Positions 1 to 8,561 of a DNA stretch of 64,000 nt are shown piece by piece. Source of the stretch: JAKZVK01 sp965248255 (lineage in GTDB: Bacteria > Acidobacteriota > Terriglobia > Bryobacterales > UBA6623). The notes below the pieces were generated by a model. The model saw only the letters and a list, made by a program, of their open reading frames with translations, ran no database searches and was not told where the DNA came from. The position numbers and the translations under genes are program-made. The stretch is from assembly GCA_965248255.1 (NCBI GenBank), contig CBDFIW010000003.1, positions 310,001 through 374,000 of the forward strand. Direction: 5' to 3'. The stretch's first letter is position 1. Each line of letters begins with the position of its first letter.

Positions 1-681
1 CGAGAAAACGTCGATACGCTTCTACAAAGCCTGTGCGAGAACGACACAGTCAAGCTTGACCCCTACGAAACGCAAATGTTGAGTCAGAACCCCCGGCTCG
101 CTCGCATGCTCTTCGAGCCCAACCACGTCTCATTCAGCGTCCCTGAGTGTCTGTCACTCATTCGAGCCGCCGGGCTACGGCTCCAACGGTTCTTCTATCT
201 GGCCCACTATCTTCCCCAGTGCAGCACGCTCGCAAGGCAACCTGACCTGCTGGCCGACGTGTTAGCGTTCCCGGAGGAAGAGCAATACGCAGTCATCGAG
301 CTCTATCGAGCTTCAGCCGCGAGCCATGAGCTGGTCGTGCGCCGCGATGACAACCCGGCGGAATCCTACCGGGTTTCGTTCGACGGTGGCGATTGGAGGG
401 TCTACGTGCCGGTGCGAAACCCACTGGTTGCTATCGAGACCGATTCGCTCCCGCCGGGCGCCGTGGCGCGCTTGCGGTGGGAGGCGCATCAGTATGACGA
501 GATCGCCGTCGCCCTTGACCCGAAACAGGCGGCGCTGTTGGACATGGTCGATGACCGCACGTCGGCGTCCGACCTGTTGTCTGCAACCGGCCTGAGGGAG
601 GCTGGAGGGGGCGAGGAGTATGTCCGAACCTTCCTGGAGTCGCTGTGGCGCTTCGACTACCTCTGGTTTCGAACTACGTAG
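1..681 (+). CDS. C-terminal part of a probable SAM-dependent methyltransferase (5' end outside window)
   Basis: The reading frame is open from base 1, so the gene starts upstream and only about 226 C-terminal residues are seen; the first internal ATG is at 76. The segment around VPECLSLIRAAGLRL resembles the linker that follows the Rossmann core in class I methyltransferases carrying a methyltransferase regulatory domain, and the tail (AALLDMVDDRTSASDLL) looks like the small winged or helical module of that type. The catalytic SAM-binding motifs would lie upstream and cannot be checked. It ends with TAG at 679-681. No adjacent gene on the same strand gives a pathway. The family call is an inference from partial motifs and could be wrong; that this is coding is well supported by the frame, composition and amphipathic character. 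Confidence 0.5.
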   Translation, partial: RENVDTLLQSLCENDTVKLDPYETQMLSQNPRLARMLFEPNHVSFSVPECLSLIRAAGLRLQRFFYLAHYLPQCSTLARQPDLLADVLAFPEEEQYAVIELYRASAASHELVVRRDDNPAESYRVSFDGGDWRVYVPVRNPLVAIETDSLPPGAVARLRWEAHQYDEIAVALDPKQAALLDMVDDRTSASDLLSATGLREAGGGEEYVRTFLESLWRFDYLWFRTT

Positions 682-835
682 AGCCACGAGCTAGCTCCGC
701 CAGAGGATTCCGCCCTTGCTCGCTGCCGGAGACGAACGAGCCAGCCTCCGGGAAGGTGAAGAACCCTGGACATCGGTTGGCCTGTTATGGATAGTGCAAC
801 GAGGACTTCGTGCTGGGCGTTCCCAAACCTCCTAG

Positions 836-1786
836 TCATCCGCCGCTGCCAGACCACCTCTCGATCTCTACCAGGGCATGAGCGATACGCCCGCGCAGCG
901 CCTCGGCGGCTTCCGGTGTCCAACCGTAGAATCCTCGGCCGGTCTTGACGCCCAGCTCGCCCCGCTCGACCTTCTCACGGAGCACGGGTGAAGGCTCCGT
1001 AGAGGTGTCCAAATCGGGCATCAGGTAAGAGCAAGCCGCCAAGATCAGGTCTTGCCCCGCCAGATCGAACACCTCAAAGACGCCCGCCACCGCCCAGCGA
1101 CGTCCGATGCCGGACTTGAGAATCGTATCGATGTCCTGCGCCGTGACAACGCCCTCCTGCACAAGGTAGAGAGCCTCTCTCAGCAGTGCCATTTGAAGGC
1201 GATTGGCGACAAAACCCGGCACCTCCTTCTGTAGGACGACCGGCTTTTTGCCGATTCTGGCCAGCAGGTCGCAAAACGTCGTGACGGTCTCCTCAGAGGT
1301 GGCTTTGTTGCGAATCACCTCGGTCGCGGGAACCAAAAAGGGAGGGTTGGTGTAGTTCGCCAGAAGGACTTTGTTAGGACGGTTTGTCGCCGATGCCAGG
1401 TCGCTCAAGCTGAGGGTCGAGGTGCCACTGACAAATATCGTCGGCTGAGGGCAGAGCGTGTCCAGGTCTCTGAATATCTCTTGCTTCAGCTCCAGGTCTT
1501 CGTAAACAGCTTCATAGACCACGTCCGCCTCTGTAACAGATGATCGGAGGTCCACGTCGGTCTGAATCCTCGACTGGGCGGCATCCGTTTGCTGCTGCGT
1601 CGCCAGCCCAAGGCCTATGAACGTCTGGAATATTCCCTGTATGCCGTCGATGCCTCTCGCGAGACTGTCCTCGGAGCGCGAGTTGAGGTTCACATCGTAG
1701 CCGCCAAGTGCGAATTCCGCGGCGGTTGACTGGCCTATCGTGCCGGCACCGATAACGGCCACACTCTTGATGTCGTCAACATTCAT
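836..1786 (-). CDS. 3-hydroxyacyl-CoA dehydrogenase family protein with altered catalytic residue
   Basis: A 316-residue NAD(P)-dependent dehydrogenase. Residues 9-30 form the Rossmann motif (VAVIGAGTIG), residues about 86-130 the rest of the nucleotide-binding half, and from about 185 the C-terminal helical domain begins (VPGFVANRLQMALLREALYL), as in 3-hydroxybutyryl-CoA dehydrogenase and L-gulonate 3-dehydrogenase. The family oxidises the 3-hydroxyl of an acyl-CoA or hydroxy acid. In this family the catalytic His starts the motif HxxNP; here residues 144-149 read NYTNPP, so the His is replaced by Asn. The expected C-terminal G-K-x-G-x-G-F-Y motif is present (GVKTGRGFYGW). The ATG at 1786 gives a normal length. 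The gene is monocistronic; the upstream 1787-2049 region is AT-richer and could hold a promoter. Activity and substrate are unknown given the substitution. Confidence 0.8.
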   Translation of the reverse strand: MNVDDIKSVAVIGAGTIGQSTAAEFALGGYDVNLNSRSEDSLARGIDGIQGIFQTFIGLGLATQQQTDAAQSRIQTDVDLRSSVTEADVVYEAVYEDLELKQEIFRDLDTLCPQPTIFVSGTSTLSLSDLASATNRPNKVLLANYTNPPFLVPATEVIRNKATSEETVTTFCDLLARIGKKPVVLQKEVPGFVANRLQMALLREALYLVQEGVVTAQDIDTILKSGIGRRWAVAGVFEVFDLAGQDLILAACSYLMPDLDTSTEPSPVLREKVERGELGVKTGRGFYGWTPEAAEALRGRIAHALVEIERWSGSGG

Positions 1787-2049
1787 GGCCTACTCCTATT
1801 ATTTTAACATAATATATCTTATACGGCATAAACTATCCGGGCTCGGAAGCGACCTTCTGGTACACCGTACGCCACCCTTCTCACCGCCATCTCGCATCCC
1901 TTTACTGCCTTGTATTGAATGCTATACAGCCAGTGAGATAAGCAGAACATGATCCCTTTGACTCCTTACCCGCCAGCCTCTGCACCGTACCGTACCCCCT
2001 CACCCAAGCTTAGCGAGGTCTTCGAAGTTCGCTCGTTGTCGCGAGGAGA

Positions 2050-2715
2050 TCACTTTGCCGGCGAGAGGAGCTCATGAGCCAGCGTAGCGACGAGTTGCGA
2101 GGGAGACTCCACTCGACGGAGTCTCATACCGGCCGCATGTGCCGCCGCCGCGCCAGTGTCAGAGTCTTCAACGACCAGACAATCTTGGGCGCGCATTTTC
2201 CCTGCCCCACCCGTGGCAGCGAGACGATTCGCCAGTGTCAACGCCAGGTGGTACGGTTCCGGGTCCGGTTTCCGTTTGCTGACATGCTCGCCACATACGA
2301 GGACATCGATTGCGGACCGGATCTCGTGCCGAAACAACAACGGCTCCACCTCCTCAGTGAGGCTGGAGGAGACGACGCCCAAGATGACGCCGTCGCCGGA
2401 ATTCGATGTAAACCAATCGCAGATGTCCTGAGCGATATCTAGCTCCGCGACGAATCGGGCCTGGTACATCGCCTTCTTTTTGTGGGAGGCTTCGCGCGCA
2501 TCGGCGTCAGATGGCGTTACGCCCGCTTCTCGGAGCATGATTCTTCCCGCTTCCAAATCGGCCACTCCGACGAAGCGGCGAACGTAGTCGTCCCACTCGA
2601 CATGTCCGCCGTAGGGGTGAAGAGTCCGCATCCAGCAGTCGTAGTGGAGAGGTTCGCTGTCAACGAGTGTACCGTCGAAATCGACGAATACTGCCTGGAT
2701 TGGATAAGGCTTCAC
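2050..2715 (-). CDS. HAD-superfamily phosphatase (beta-phosphoglucomutase-like)
   Basis: A 221-residue HAD hydrolase with all four motifs visible: motif I DFDGTLVDSE near residue 12 (nucleophile and acid Asp), motif II VVSSS near 116, motif III KRKPDP near 147, motif IV VVEDSDTG near 180. The helical cap sits between motifs I and II (C1 cap), which places it with phosphoglycolate phosphatase and beta-phosphoglucomutase types. It acts on small phosphorylated metabolites in the cytoplasm; the substrate cannot be read from sequence. The start overlaps the stop of the upstream ribbon-helix-helix gene by 4 bases (2712-2715), so the two are very likely translationally coupled. Confidence 0.85.
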   Translation of the reverse strand: MKPYPIQAVFVDFDGTLVDSEPLHYDCWMRTLHPYGGHVEWDDYVRRFVGVADLEAGRIMLREAGVTPSDADAREASHKKKAMYQARFVAELDIAQDICDWFTSNSGDGVILGVVSSSLTEEVEPLLFRHEIRSAIDVLVCGEHVSKRKPDPEPYHLALTLANRLAATGGAGKMRAQDCLVVEDSDTGAAAAHAAGMRLRRVESPSQLVATLAHELLSPAK

Positions 2716-2939
2716 AACTCGTCTTCAGCCCGAACAGTCTGTTCGAGGGTAATGGGCCGTGCCGTGCCAGGTAGGTCGAAGCATGGGAAGGGCTTTGCCT
2801 CGTCGATCGCATGGCCCTCACTCAGGCCAAGGCGGACTAGTTCCGCCACGGCAGCTCCGAGTGAGATTCGCTTCAGATTGGCGTGCGAACGGACAATCTC
2901 GTACACGTCATCCGGTATGTTGATGGTGGTTCGCATCAT
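2712..2939 (-). CDS. Ribbon-helix-helix (CopG/VapB-like) DNA-binding protein
   Basis: A 75-residue protein starting TTINIPDDVYEIV, the beta strand plus first helix of a ribbon-helix-helix fold, followed by a second helix (SLGAAVAELVRLGL) and a short flexible C-terminal tail of the kind by which antitoxins bind their toxins. Such proteins are usually antitoxins or autorepressors that bind operator DNA as dimers. The downstream partner position, normally a PIN or ParE toxin, is occupied by a HAD phosphatase with a 4-base overlap. No toxin is visible on either side. It may be an orphan antitoxin, or a repressor of the HAD gene. The fold assignment is firm; the role is inferred. Confidence 0.75.
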   Translation of the reverse strand: MMRTTINIPDDVYEIVRSHANLKRISLGAAVAELVRLGLSEGHAIDEAKPFPCFDLPGTARPITLEQTVRAEDEL

Positions 2940-2958
2940 GCTGTTTGTCGGGTGCCGA

Positions 2959-4327
2959 CTAGAAAAAGGCTACAGATCGCAGCATCTGCTCATACGGCCG
3001 ACGCAACTCGTTGAACTCCCTCTCGGGCGAAACAAACGCAATATCGAACAGGCCTTTCGGGCGCTCGGCCGTAACGAGCCACACCAGTTCACCCTGGTTA
3101 TCGACGACTGACTGCCCAGCCATCAGGATGCTCTCTGCTGTCTGGCCGTGGACTGACGCTCCCCTACGCTGCCCACTCAATGGCGTGAGGCCGGGGTTGG
3201 AGTTCTGGAAACCAGCGACCAACTCGTCGTCGGTCGCGGTACGAAGGCCGCCGCGGGCCGACGGGAAATAGCCAGCCAGCACTCCGCGCACGAGAGCAGG
3301 CGACCCGGAGGGAGTCCGCACCATTCCGTTCGGTAGGGTGATCGTGACGCTCGCTCCCCGACTCGCCTCATGCACTTTCCACGAAGAGGGAACGGCTAGC
3401 TCGTAGGAGGCTCCTCGATAGCGCTGGGTGCCTCCCGCACCAGGCGCCGGATTCCCTGCCCCGCCCGGCGGCGCGGCCTCGGCCTTTGGCTTGGGCGCCT
3501 TGACCTTGGCTGCACGCGTTTTCATCACTGAGAATTCACGGGTCGACCCCTTCGAATAATCCCGCGCGGGGACGTACTGCAGCTCTTCCTCGACGTAGCG
3601 CACTCGGTTGCCCGGGTTGGGGTGGCCAGAGAAGAACTGCGGCATCCGGCCGCCTCCTCCGCTCTCCTCGAGCTTCTCAAAGAACCTCGCCATCTCGACC
3701 GGATCGCGTAGCCCACGTCTGCCATCATGCGGGCGCCCAGGATGTCGGCCTGCTTCTCGGCGGTGCGCGAGTACTTCAGGAACATCGAGTTCAAGCCGAA
3801 ACCAATGCCGAGCTGCGCCAGGCCCCCCCCAGCATGCCGCCTTTCTTGTCGAGAAGGCCACCGGCCAGAACCAGGGGGAGCTGAAACATTTGTGCCTTCG
3901 ACGCCCGGTTGGTGGAATGGCGTAAGGCCACGTGTCCAACCTCGTGCGCCAGAACGCCGGCCATCTGTGCTTCGTTGTCGCTGGCCGTGATCAATCCTGT
4001 GTGCACGTAGATCGGCCCCCCGGGCAGCGCGAACGCGTTGATCGCGGGGTCAGCCACGACCTTGAAGGTGTAGGGATACTCCGGCGCCGGCGATGCGTCG
4101 GCCAAGCGTTTCCCAATGCGCGCCACGTACTGGGTCAGCCGTTCGTCCTTAACCACGCTCACCTGTTTCTCGATCTCGGCCGCTGCCTCCCGACCCAGTT
4201 GCACGTCTTGCTCAGGACTGAAAAAGTTCAGGCCCGGCTTGATCCTCTGTTGGGCCTCCGCTAGGCCGGCAAGCAGAATGACGGCGATAGGCAGGCCGCG
4301 GAGGGTGTATCTTGCCATCGATCTCAC
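2959..4327 (-). pseudogene. Secreted M48-family zinc metalloprotease, two frameshifts
   Basis: The first frame (4327 to about 3828) has a signal peptide, then the M48 catalytic segment ending with HEVGHVALRHS (zinc ligands and catalytic Glu). The sequence then runs through a run of eight G on the coding strand (C run near 3823-3830), after which the frame must shift by one base to continue (GLAQLGIGFGLNSMFL and the third-ligand motif EKQADILGARMM). A second one-base shift near 3710-3716 (just after ADVGY) is needed to reach the third frame, which encodes HPNPGNRVRYVEEELQ and a C-terminal domain of about 200 residues ending at 2959. Both shifts look like single-base losses. The family cleaves misfolded or membrane-associated proteins in the periplasm (BepA/YcaL-like with HPxxxxR motif). 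It is either a true pseudogene or a gene with two indel errors; the G run makes the first suspect. Confidence 0.8.
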
Positions 4328-4531
4328 CGCAGTTCCTCCTCGATACCCGTGGGACGCACAAGTCTCTACTCAACGTTACATCAACCGTGTGGTCCGTCTC
4401 AATGAGCAGCCGTCCCAAAAGGCCGGGACCGTGCCCGCTATCTTCGCTACGCCGAGCCCGGCTTCAACATCCCTCACTTCCTTCCGGAGCCGTATCCCCC
4501 AAATCCTGGCCGATAAGAAGCATGAAACCGC

Positions 4532-5233
4532 ATGTCCTCTTTCGGGGCACCGCTCGAGACAAACTCCATCCGGATCGTCATCGCGGATGAACAGACTCTG
4601 TTCCGGCAGGGCCTACGGAAGATTCTGGAAGAGCAGCCCGACATGGAGGTGGTGGCTGAACTGTCCGACGGCCGTAGTGTGCCAGGCGCCCTGCAGACAA
4701 GCCGCCCCGACGTGCTGCTCCTGGACCTAGAGGTCTCCGGCCTGGACGGGTACGAGATTCTGCGGCAGATGCGTACGGACGGAATTAGGGTTCCTACCAT
4801 CATTCTCACATCGACTGAGGACCGCATTGACCTCTCCATGACGCTTGAGCTGGGAGCGGGCGGCATCCTCTCCAGGCGCGCTGCGACAACGCAACTCTTG
4901 ATCGCAATTCGTGAGGTCTATCAGGGCGTCACGTGGTTGGATGAGACGCTTCACAATGATCGTCCGAACTACGTCTCGCCGAGCCGACTCGCGGAGGACC
5001 TGATCGCCGTCGAAAGTTCGTCCGGTGGCTTCACCCACGCGCCCAACGACCTCACGCCCCGCGAGACGGAGATCACCGCCCTCGTAACGCGGGGCCTGAG
5101 ATACAAAGAGATCGCAAGCCGCCTCACCTTGAGCCCCCACACGTTGAACAACCACCTGCGACACATCTTTGAGAAGCTACAGGTACGCAGCCGAGTCGAA
5201 TTGGCCCTGTACGGCATCAAGCGCAAGCTGTGA
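4532..5233 (+). CDS. NarL/FixJ-type response regulator, orphan
   Basis: A 233-residue regulator: receiver domain (about 13-130) and LuxR-type HTH (about 165-230, LTPRETEITALVTRGLRYKEIA). The acidic pocket is D19-E20, the phospho-acceptor is about D65 in LLLDLEVSG, and the Thr/Ser switch is in ILTST. The conserved Lys that normally precedes the last receiver strand is replaced: the segment reads ILSRRA, with Arg at that place. It would bind DNA as a transcription factor. No histidine kinase lies next to it. The ATG at 4532 gives a short N-terminal extension before the receiver. It is followed at 270 bases by a secreted glycosidase-like gene on the same strand. Confidence 0.88.
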   Translation: MSSFGAPLETNSIRIVIADEQTLFRQGLRKILEEQPDMEVVAELSDGRSVPGALQTSRPDVLLLDLEVSGLDGYEILRQMRTDGIRVPTIILTSTEDRIDLSMTLELGAGGILSRRAATTQLLIAIREVYQGVTWLDETLHNDRPNYVSPSRLAEDLIAVESSSGGFTHAPNDLTPRETEITALVTRGLRYKEIASRLTLSPHTLNNHLRHIFEKLQVRSRVELALYGIKRKL

Positions 5234-5502
5234 GGTGTGTCGTGAGCTTCCGGCTTGCCCCGTCCTGTAACATGGTCCGATTCCTCGGGACGCAGGGCCA
5301 CGAGACACCACTCGATCGGTTGTCATCAGTGCCGCGCCGCGAATTGGTTGCCAATCCAACGGTTCGTCCATTCTGGACCCCACTCCTCCCACATCAGCCG
5401 CCTTTCCATGCGAGAATGAAGTCCTCGCGAAGCTGCTCGCCTTCGTCAAAGGTGTCGGTTCGACTGTCTGCATCTGGCCAACGCTCCGACGCCTGCCGTT
5501 AC

Positions 5503-6708
5503 ATGTTCCTCTCCTTCCTCAGCGTTCTTCTCCTCTTCGGCGCCTCGACCGCCTCGGGAGCAACCGAGATTGCAACGGGCTCCATGCTGGGGCCGCGCTA
5601 CAAGACACACAGGTTCTACATGCGCACGTCCACCTCGCGAGACTGGAAGCAGACGTACTCCGAGGGACGTTATCGCGGCAAGGCCCGAGGCAAGCTGATG
5701 GGCATCCGCCTCTCCGAGGCCGTGTTCGACGGAACCGGGCTTTCTGGCAAGGCCTTTGGCCCCGATCGCAACACCGACCGGGTCATTCAGGCGCTGGGTT
5801 TGTACGCCGAGTACGGGATTCGGGCCATCACCGTTAGCCTGCAGGGCAGCCGGGTTGATGGGGGTTCGCCAGCGAACATCGAGGGGGGCTCGGGCGCAGT
5901 GGGCTCGGGCGCGGTGTCCACTGGCCCGGTTCAGTTCAGCGCCTTCGAGCGGGACGGCGCCTTGAAATCTGGCTGGATGGCGCGTCTCGGCCGACTGCTT
6001 CAGGCCGCCGACCGCAAAGGAATGGTCGTGTGCGTGACGTACTTCTCGCACGGCCGGGAGGAGATGTTCGATTCCACCGGCGCGATCGTCGCCGCTGCGC
6101 GCAACGTCACCGATTGGCTCATCGAGAACAACTTCCGCAACGTTGTCATCGACGTGGCCGACTCCTGGAACGGAGCGACCGGCGAGTGGGGCCAGGGGAA
6201 CTTCGTGCCCGAGTACATCTCGCACTTGGTAGAGGACGTGCGCGAACGCTTCCATGGCGCCGACTTCGCGTTACCTATTGGCGCCTCGACCGATGGCAAC
6301 ATGACCTACCCTGCCTCGCTGGCACAGATGTGCGATGTGGTCCTCGTCCGGGGCGACGGCAGCTCGCCCGGACAAAAGCGCAGCCGGCTGCGCGAGCTCG
6401 AGGCCAACCTGCGGCCCGTCTGGATGGTCGGCGACGACAATGGGCGTGAAATCTCTGAAACGAACCTCCTACGCGAAGTGTCCAGCGCGGCCGAGGTCTT
6501 CCAAAACGGGGCCGGCTGGACCTATCGCCCCTGGCGCCAAGTCCGCCGCCCCCCGTTCGCGTATCAGCCCGCCCAAGACCCCGAGCCCACCGAGACAGTG
6601 TCCGCGCTGAACCCCGAGGGCGCCTACTTCCGTTCGGTGCTCGAAGAGATCGCCGCGCTCGTGCTCAAGAAGCCGCCCCAAAAGAGAAAGAACAAGAAGA
6701 AGCGGTGA
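5503..6708 (+). CDS. Secreted glycosidase-like (TIM-barrel) protein of unknown specificity
   Basis: I place the start at the ATG at 5503 because the following 20 residues are a clean signal peptide (MFLSFLSVLLLFGASTASGA); the same frame is open further upstream to 5230 but that stretch is Arg/Pro-rich and unlike coding sequence. The mature protein of about 380 residues has alternating strands and helices typical of a (beta/alpha)8 barrel of the cellulase clan: LYAEYGIRAITVSLQG, ADRKGMVVCVTYFSHG, NFRNVVIDVADSWNG. An acidic residue at the end of the strand VVIDVAD could be catalytic, but I cannot identify a defined GH family. There is a Gly/Ser-rich loop (SPANIEGGSGAVGSG) and a strongly basic C-terminal tail (KKPPQKRKNKKKR). 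Likely exported and acting on polysaccharide; specificity unknown. Confidence 0.6.
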   Translation: MFLSFLSVLLLFGASTASGATEIATGSMLGPRYKTHRFYMRTSTSRDWKQTYSEGRYRGKARGKLMGIRLSEAVFDGTGLSGKAFGPDRNTDRVIQALGLYAEYGIRAITVSLQGSRVDGGSPANIEGGSGAVGSGAVSTGPVQFSAFERDGALKSGWMARLGRLLQAADRKGMVVCVTYFSHGREEMFDSTGAIVAAARNVTDWLIENNFRNVVIDVADSWNGATGEWGQGNFVPEYISHLVEDVRERFHGADFALPIGASTDGNMTYPASLAQMCDVVLVRGDGSSPGQKRSRLRELEANLRPVWMVGDDNGREISETNLLREVSSAAEVFQNGAGWTYRPWRQVRRPPFAYQPAQDPEPTETVSALNPEGAYFRSVLEEIAALVLKKPPQKRKNKKKR

Positions 6709-6740
6709 TCCAGGCTTCAGGTTCCGGTAGGATCTCAGTT

Positions 6741-7052
6741 TCACGGCATTGCTAGACTGCCCAGGCCGCGTCCGGAGTTACAGCGCGATCGTATATCCAA
6801 CCGCTCTCTGCTCCTCGACGAGATTGAACGCGATACACCGAGAACCTCGAAACGGAGGCACCGCCGCCGACGCCAGATCCTCTCACTTCGGAGAAGCTGG
6901 CCATCTCCCGAGACCTCGAGCGTGAATCCGGGACTACCGGCGACCACCTGCGGCGGCTGTAGTCGGGTAATAGTACCCGATGCCGAAGTGGCCAGAGAAA
7001 GCAGGACGAGAACATGAATCGGGGCCGCCGCGTGAAGAAGATGCCAGCTCAT
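6741..7052 (-). pseudogene. Remnant of a secreted IPT/TIG-domain protein
   Basis: The frame from the ATG at 7052 gives a short signal peptide-like segment (PIHVLVLLSLATSASG) followed by TRLQPPQVVAGSPGFTLEVSG, which matches the first strand pair of the IPT/TIG fold so common in acidobacterial secreted proteins. After about 45 residues the frame loses sense (Arg-rich) and no other frame continues cleanly. I read it as a decayed 5' fragment. The remaining 7053-7307 stretch shows no gene I can support. Confidence 0.35.
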
Positions 7053-7307
7053 CGCTCTCGTCGTTTCATTCCCAATTTTCGGGATAGTCCCAGGATACAT
7101 CAAGTCTAATCCCCAAACTGCTATTCTGGCCGGTCCTTTTGGGTATTCAGTTCACCGTCACGGTGCTGTTCTTCTATTGAGAAGAGATCTCCAGCGCCAT
7201 CCGACAGTCATATTTTCGCCTGGCAGCCGCCGGTGACCGGAAAGGATGGCACCTTATAACCTTCGCCATATTTGGGGCTGCGGTCTCTTGCGACCGGCGC
7301 GAGGATT

Positions 7308-7467
7308 TTACGAATCAACGGAGGGTCTTGGATACTTCTCCTTGTCAGGGGACTTGTAGCGTATCGATGTTACAATAAATACGATTCGCCAGCTCCCTGA
7401 GTTGGGATCCACCTCACTCCTGATAATACCATCATCTTCACCTTCTACTCTTGCGTGGAGTATCTTA
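7308..7467 (-). pseudogene. 3' part of gene Y, separated by IS630-a copy 1
   Basis: When the IS630-a element and one TA copy are removed, the frame of the 8562-9366 fragment (…NYWTTELL) continues without a break into this segment: KILHARVEGEDDGIIRSEV, then 35 further residues ending SVDS and TAA at 7308-7310. The continuity across the junction, with normal amino-acid composition, is direct evidence that the IS split one gene. The encoded segment would be the last 52 residues of gene Y. Function unknown; see the 5' part. Confidence 0.6.
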
Positions 7468-7523
7468 TTGAATCCCGCAAATTATTATGACACTTTTTGA
7501 CAGTGTGGAGCATCTATATATGT

Positions 7524-8051
7524 ATGGGCAACCCCAAAGGTGTGAAGCGGGATTTCAAGGCGCTGGAGAAGCGCCGTTTCGAAGCGATGCGGCTGCTCCA
7601 CCAAGGCCACAATCAGTCCGAGACGGCGAGACGGCTGAACGTCGCTCGCCAAACCGTCAGTGAGTGGCGGCGGCAATACCGCGAGCAGGGTGCGGCCGGA
7701 CTCCGCCAGGCCGGGCGCGCCGGACGCAAGCCGCTCCTCGATGCCGCACAACGCGAACGCCTGACGTCGCTGCTGCTGGAAGGCCCGGAAGCCCACGGCT
7801 TCCCAACGCCCCTGTGGAGCTGTCCGCGGGTGGCTCGGCTGACCGGAGACGAGTTCGGGGTCGCATACCACGCAGGCCACGCCTGGAAGATCCTGCGAGC
7901 GCTCGACTGGAGCCCGCAACGCCCGGCCGGAAAGGCGCGCGAGCGCAACGAAGAGCGGATCCGCACCTGGAAGCGCAAGACCTGGAAGCGCATTAAAAAA
8001 AAGCCCAAAACGAAGGCCGTACGCTCGTCTTCATCGACGAAAGCGGATTGA
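7524..8051 (+). CDS. IS630-a transposase, orfA (helix-turn-helix half), copy 1
   Basis: Residues 1-110 hold an HTH of the IS630 type (QSETARRLNVARQTVSEWRR) that binds the element ends, followed by the linker leading to the catalytic domain. Near 7994-8001 the coding strand has a run of eight A in ATTAAAAAAAAGCCC; a -1 slip there joins orfA to the orfB frame, giving the expected IS630 motif VFIDESG, whose Asp is the first of the DDE triad. Without slippage the protein ends at TGA 8049-8051. The ATG at 7524 is chosen; a TTG lies 27 bases upstream. Confidence 0.88.
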   Translation: MGNPKGVKRDFKALEKRRFEAMRLLHQGHNQSETARRLNVARQTVSEWRRQYREQGAAGLRQAGRAGRKPLLDAAQRERLTSLLLEGPEAHGFPTPLWSCPRVARLTGDEFGVAYHAGHAWKILRALDWSPQRPAGKARERNEERIRTWKRKTWKRIKKKPKTKAVRSSSSTKAD

Positions 8052-8539
8052 GTCAGAAGCCGCATCGCTGCCGCACCTGGGCGCCACGTGGCCAAACACC
8101 GGTGCTGCAGTTTAACTTCAACTGGGAGAAGCTTTCCGTCTCGGCGGGGCTGACGCTGCGTAACTTCTACTTCCGGCTCTATCCCGGTGCGATCGGCAAA
8201 GAGCAAGTGATCGACTTTCTCAAGGCGTTGGTACGTCATATCGATCGCCCGCTGCTGATCGTCTGGGATCGGCTGCCGGCGCACCGTAGCCGCCTGGTGC
8301 AAGAGTTCATCGAACTCTCCGAAGGCCACATCGCAACCGAGTACTTGCCACCCTATGCGCCGGAGTTGAATCCGGTGGAATACATCTGGGCTTACTGGAA
8401 GCAGCACGAGTTGCCGAACGTCTGTCCGAAAGACTACGGCGAGCTGAACGAGCGGGCCCGCAAGGCACTCCGCCGCATGTACCGCAAACCGCGTTTGATC
8501 ACGGCCTTCTGGAAACAGTCTTCTCTTTGTTTTGACTGA
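8048..8539 (+). CDS. IS630-a transposase, orfB (catalytic half), copy 1
   Basis: Encodes the DDE domain of the IS630/Tc1 class: RTWAPRGQTPVL, the second Asp in LLIVWDRLPAHRS, and the final acidic position in PELNPVEYIWAYWK. The first Asp lies just upstream in the same frame and is reached only by frameshift from orfA, because an in-frame TAA precedes the A run. It is therefore translated as an orfA-orfB fusion rather than from its own start. This copy has Ile in EQVIDF where the other three copies have Thr. Confidence 0.88.
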   Translation: MSQKPHRCRTWAPRGQTPVLQFNFNWEKLSVSAGLTLRNFYFRLYPGAIGKEQVIDFLKALVRHIDRPLLIVWDRLPAHRSRLVQEFIELSEGHIATEYLPPYAPELNPVEYIWAYWKQHELPNVCPKDYGELNERARKALRRMYRKPRLITAFWKQSSLCFD

Positions 8540-8561
8540 CTCTATATTATGCGGGAGTCAA

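Larger units (their letters stand above)
7468..8561 (+). mobile_element. IS630-family insertion sequence, copy 1 of type a
   Basis: A 1094-bp element bounded by TA dinucleotides (7466-7467 and 8562-8563), the expected target of IS630/Tc1. Ends are imperfect inverted repeats: TTGAATCCCGCAAATTATTA on the left against TTGACTCCCGCATAATATAG read inward from the right. It holds two overlapping reading frames for one DDE transposase joined by a -1 frameshift. It lies inside gene Y. Three more near-identical copies are at 22173, 34086 and 48030. Confidence 0.93.
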
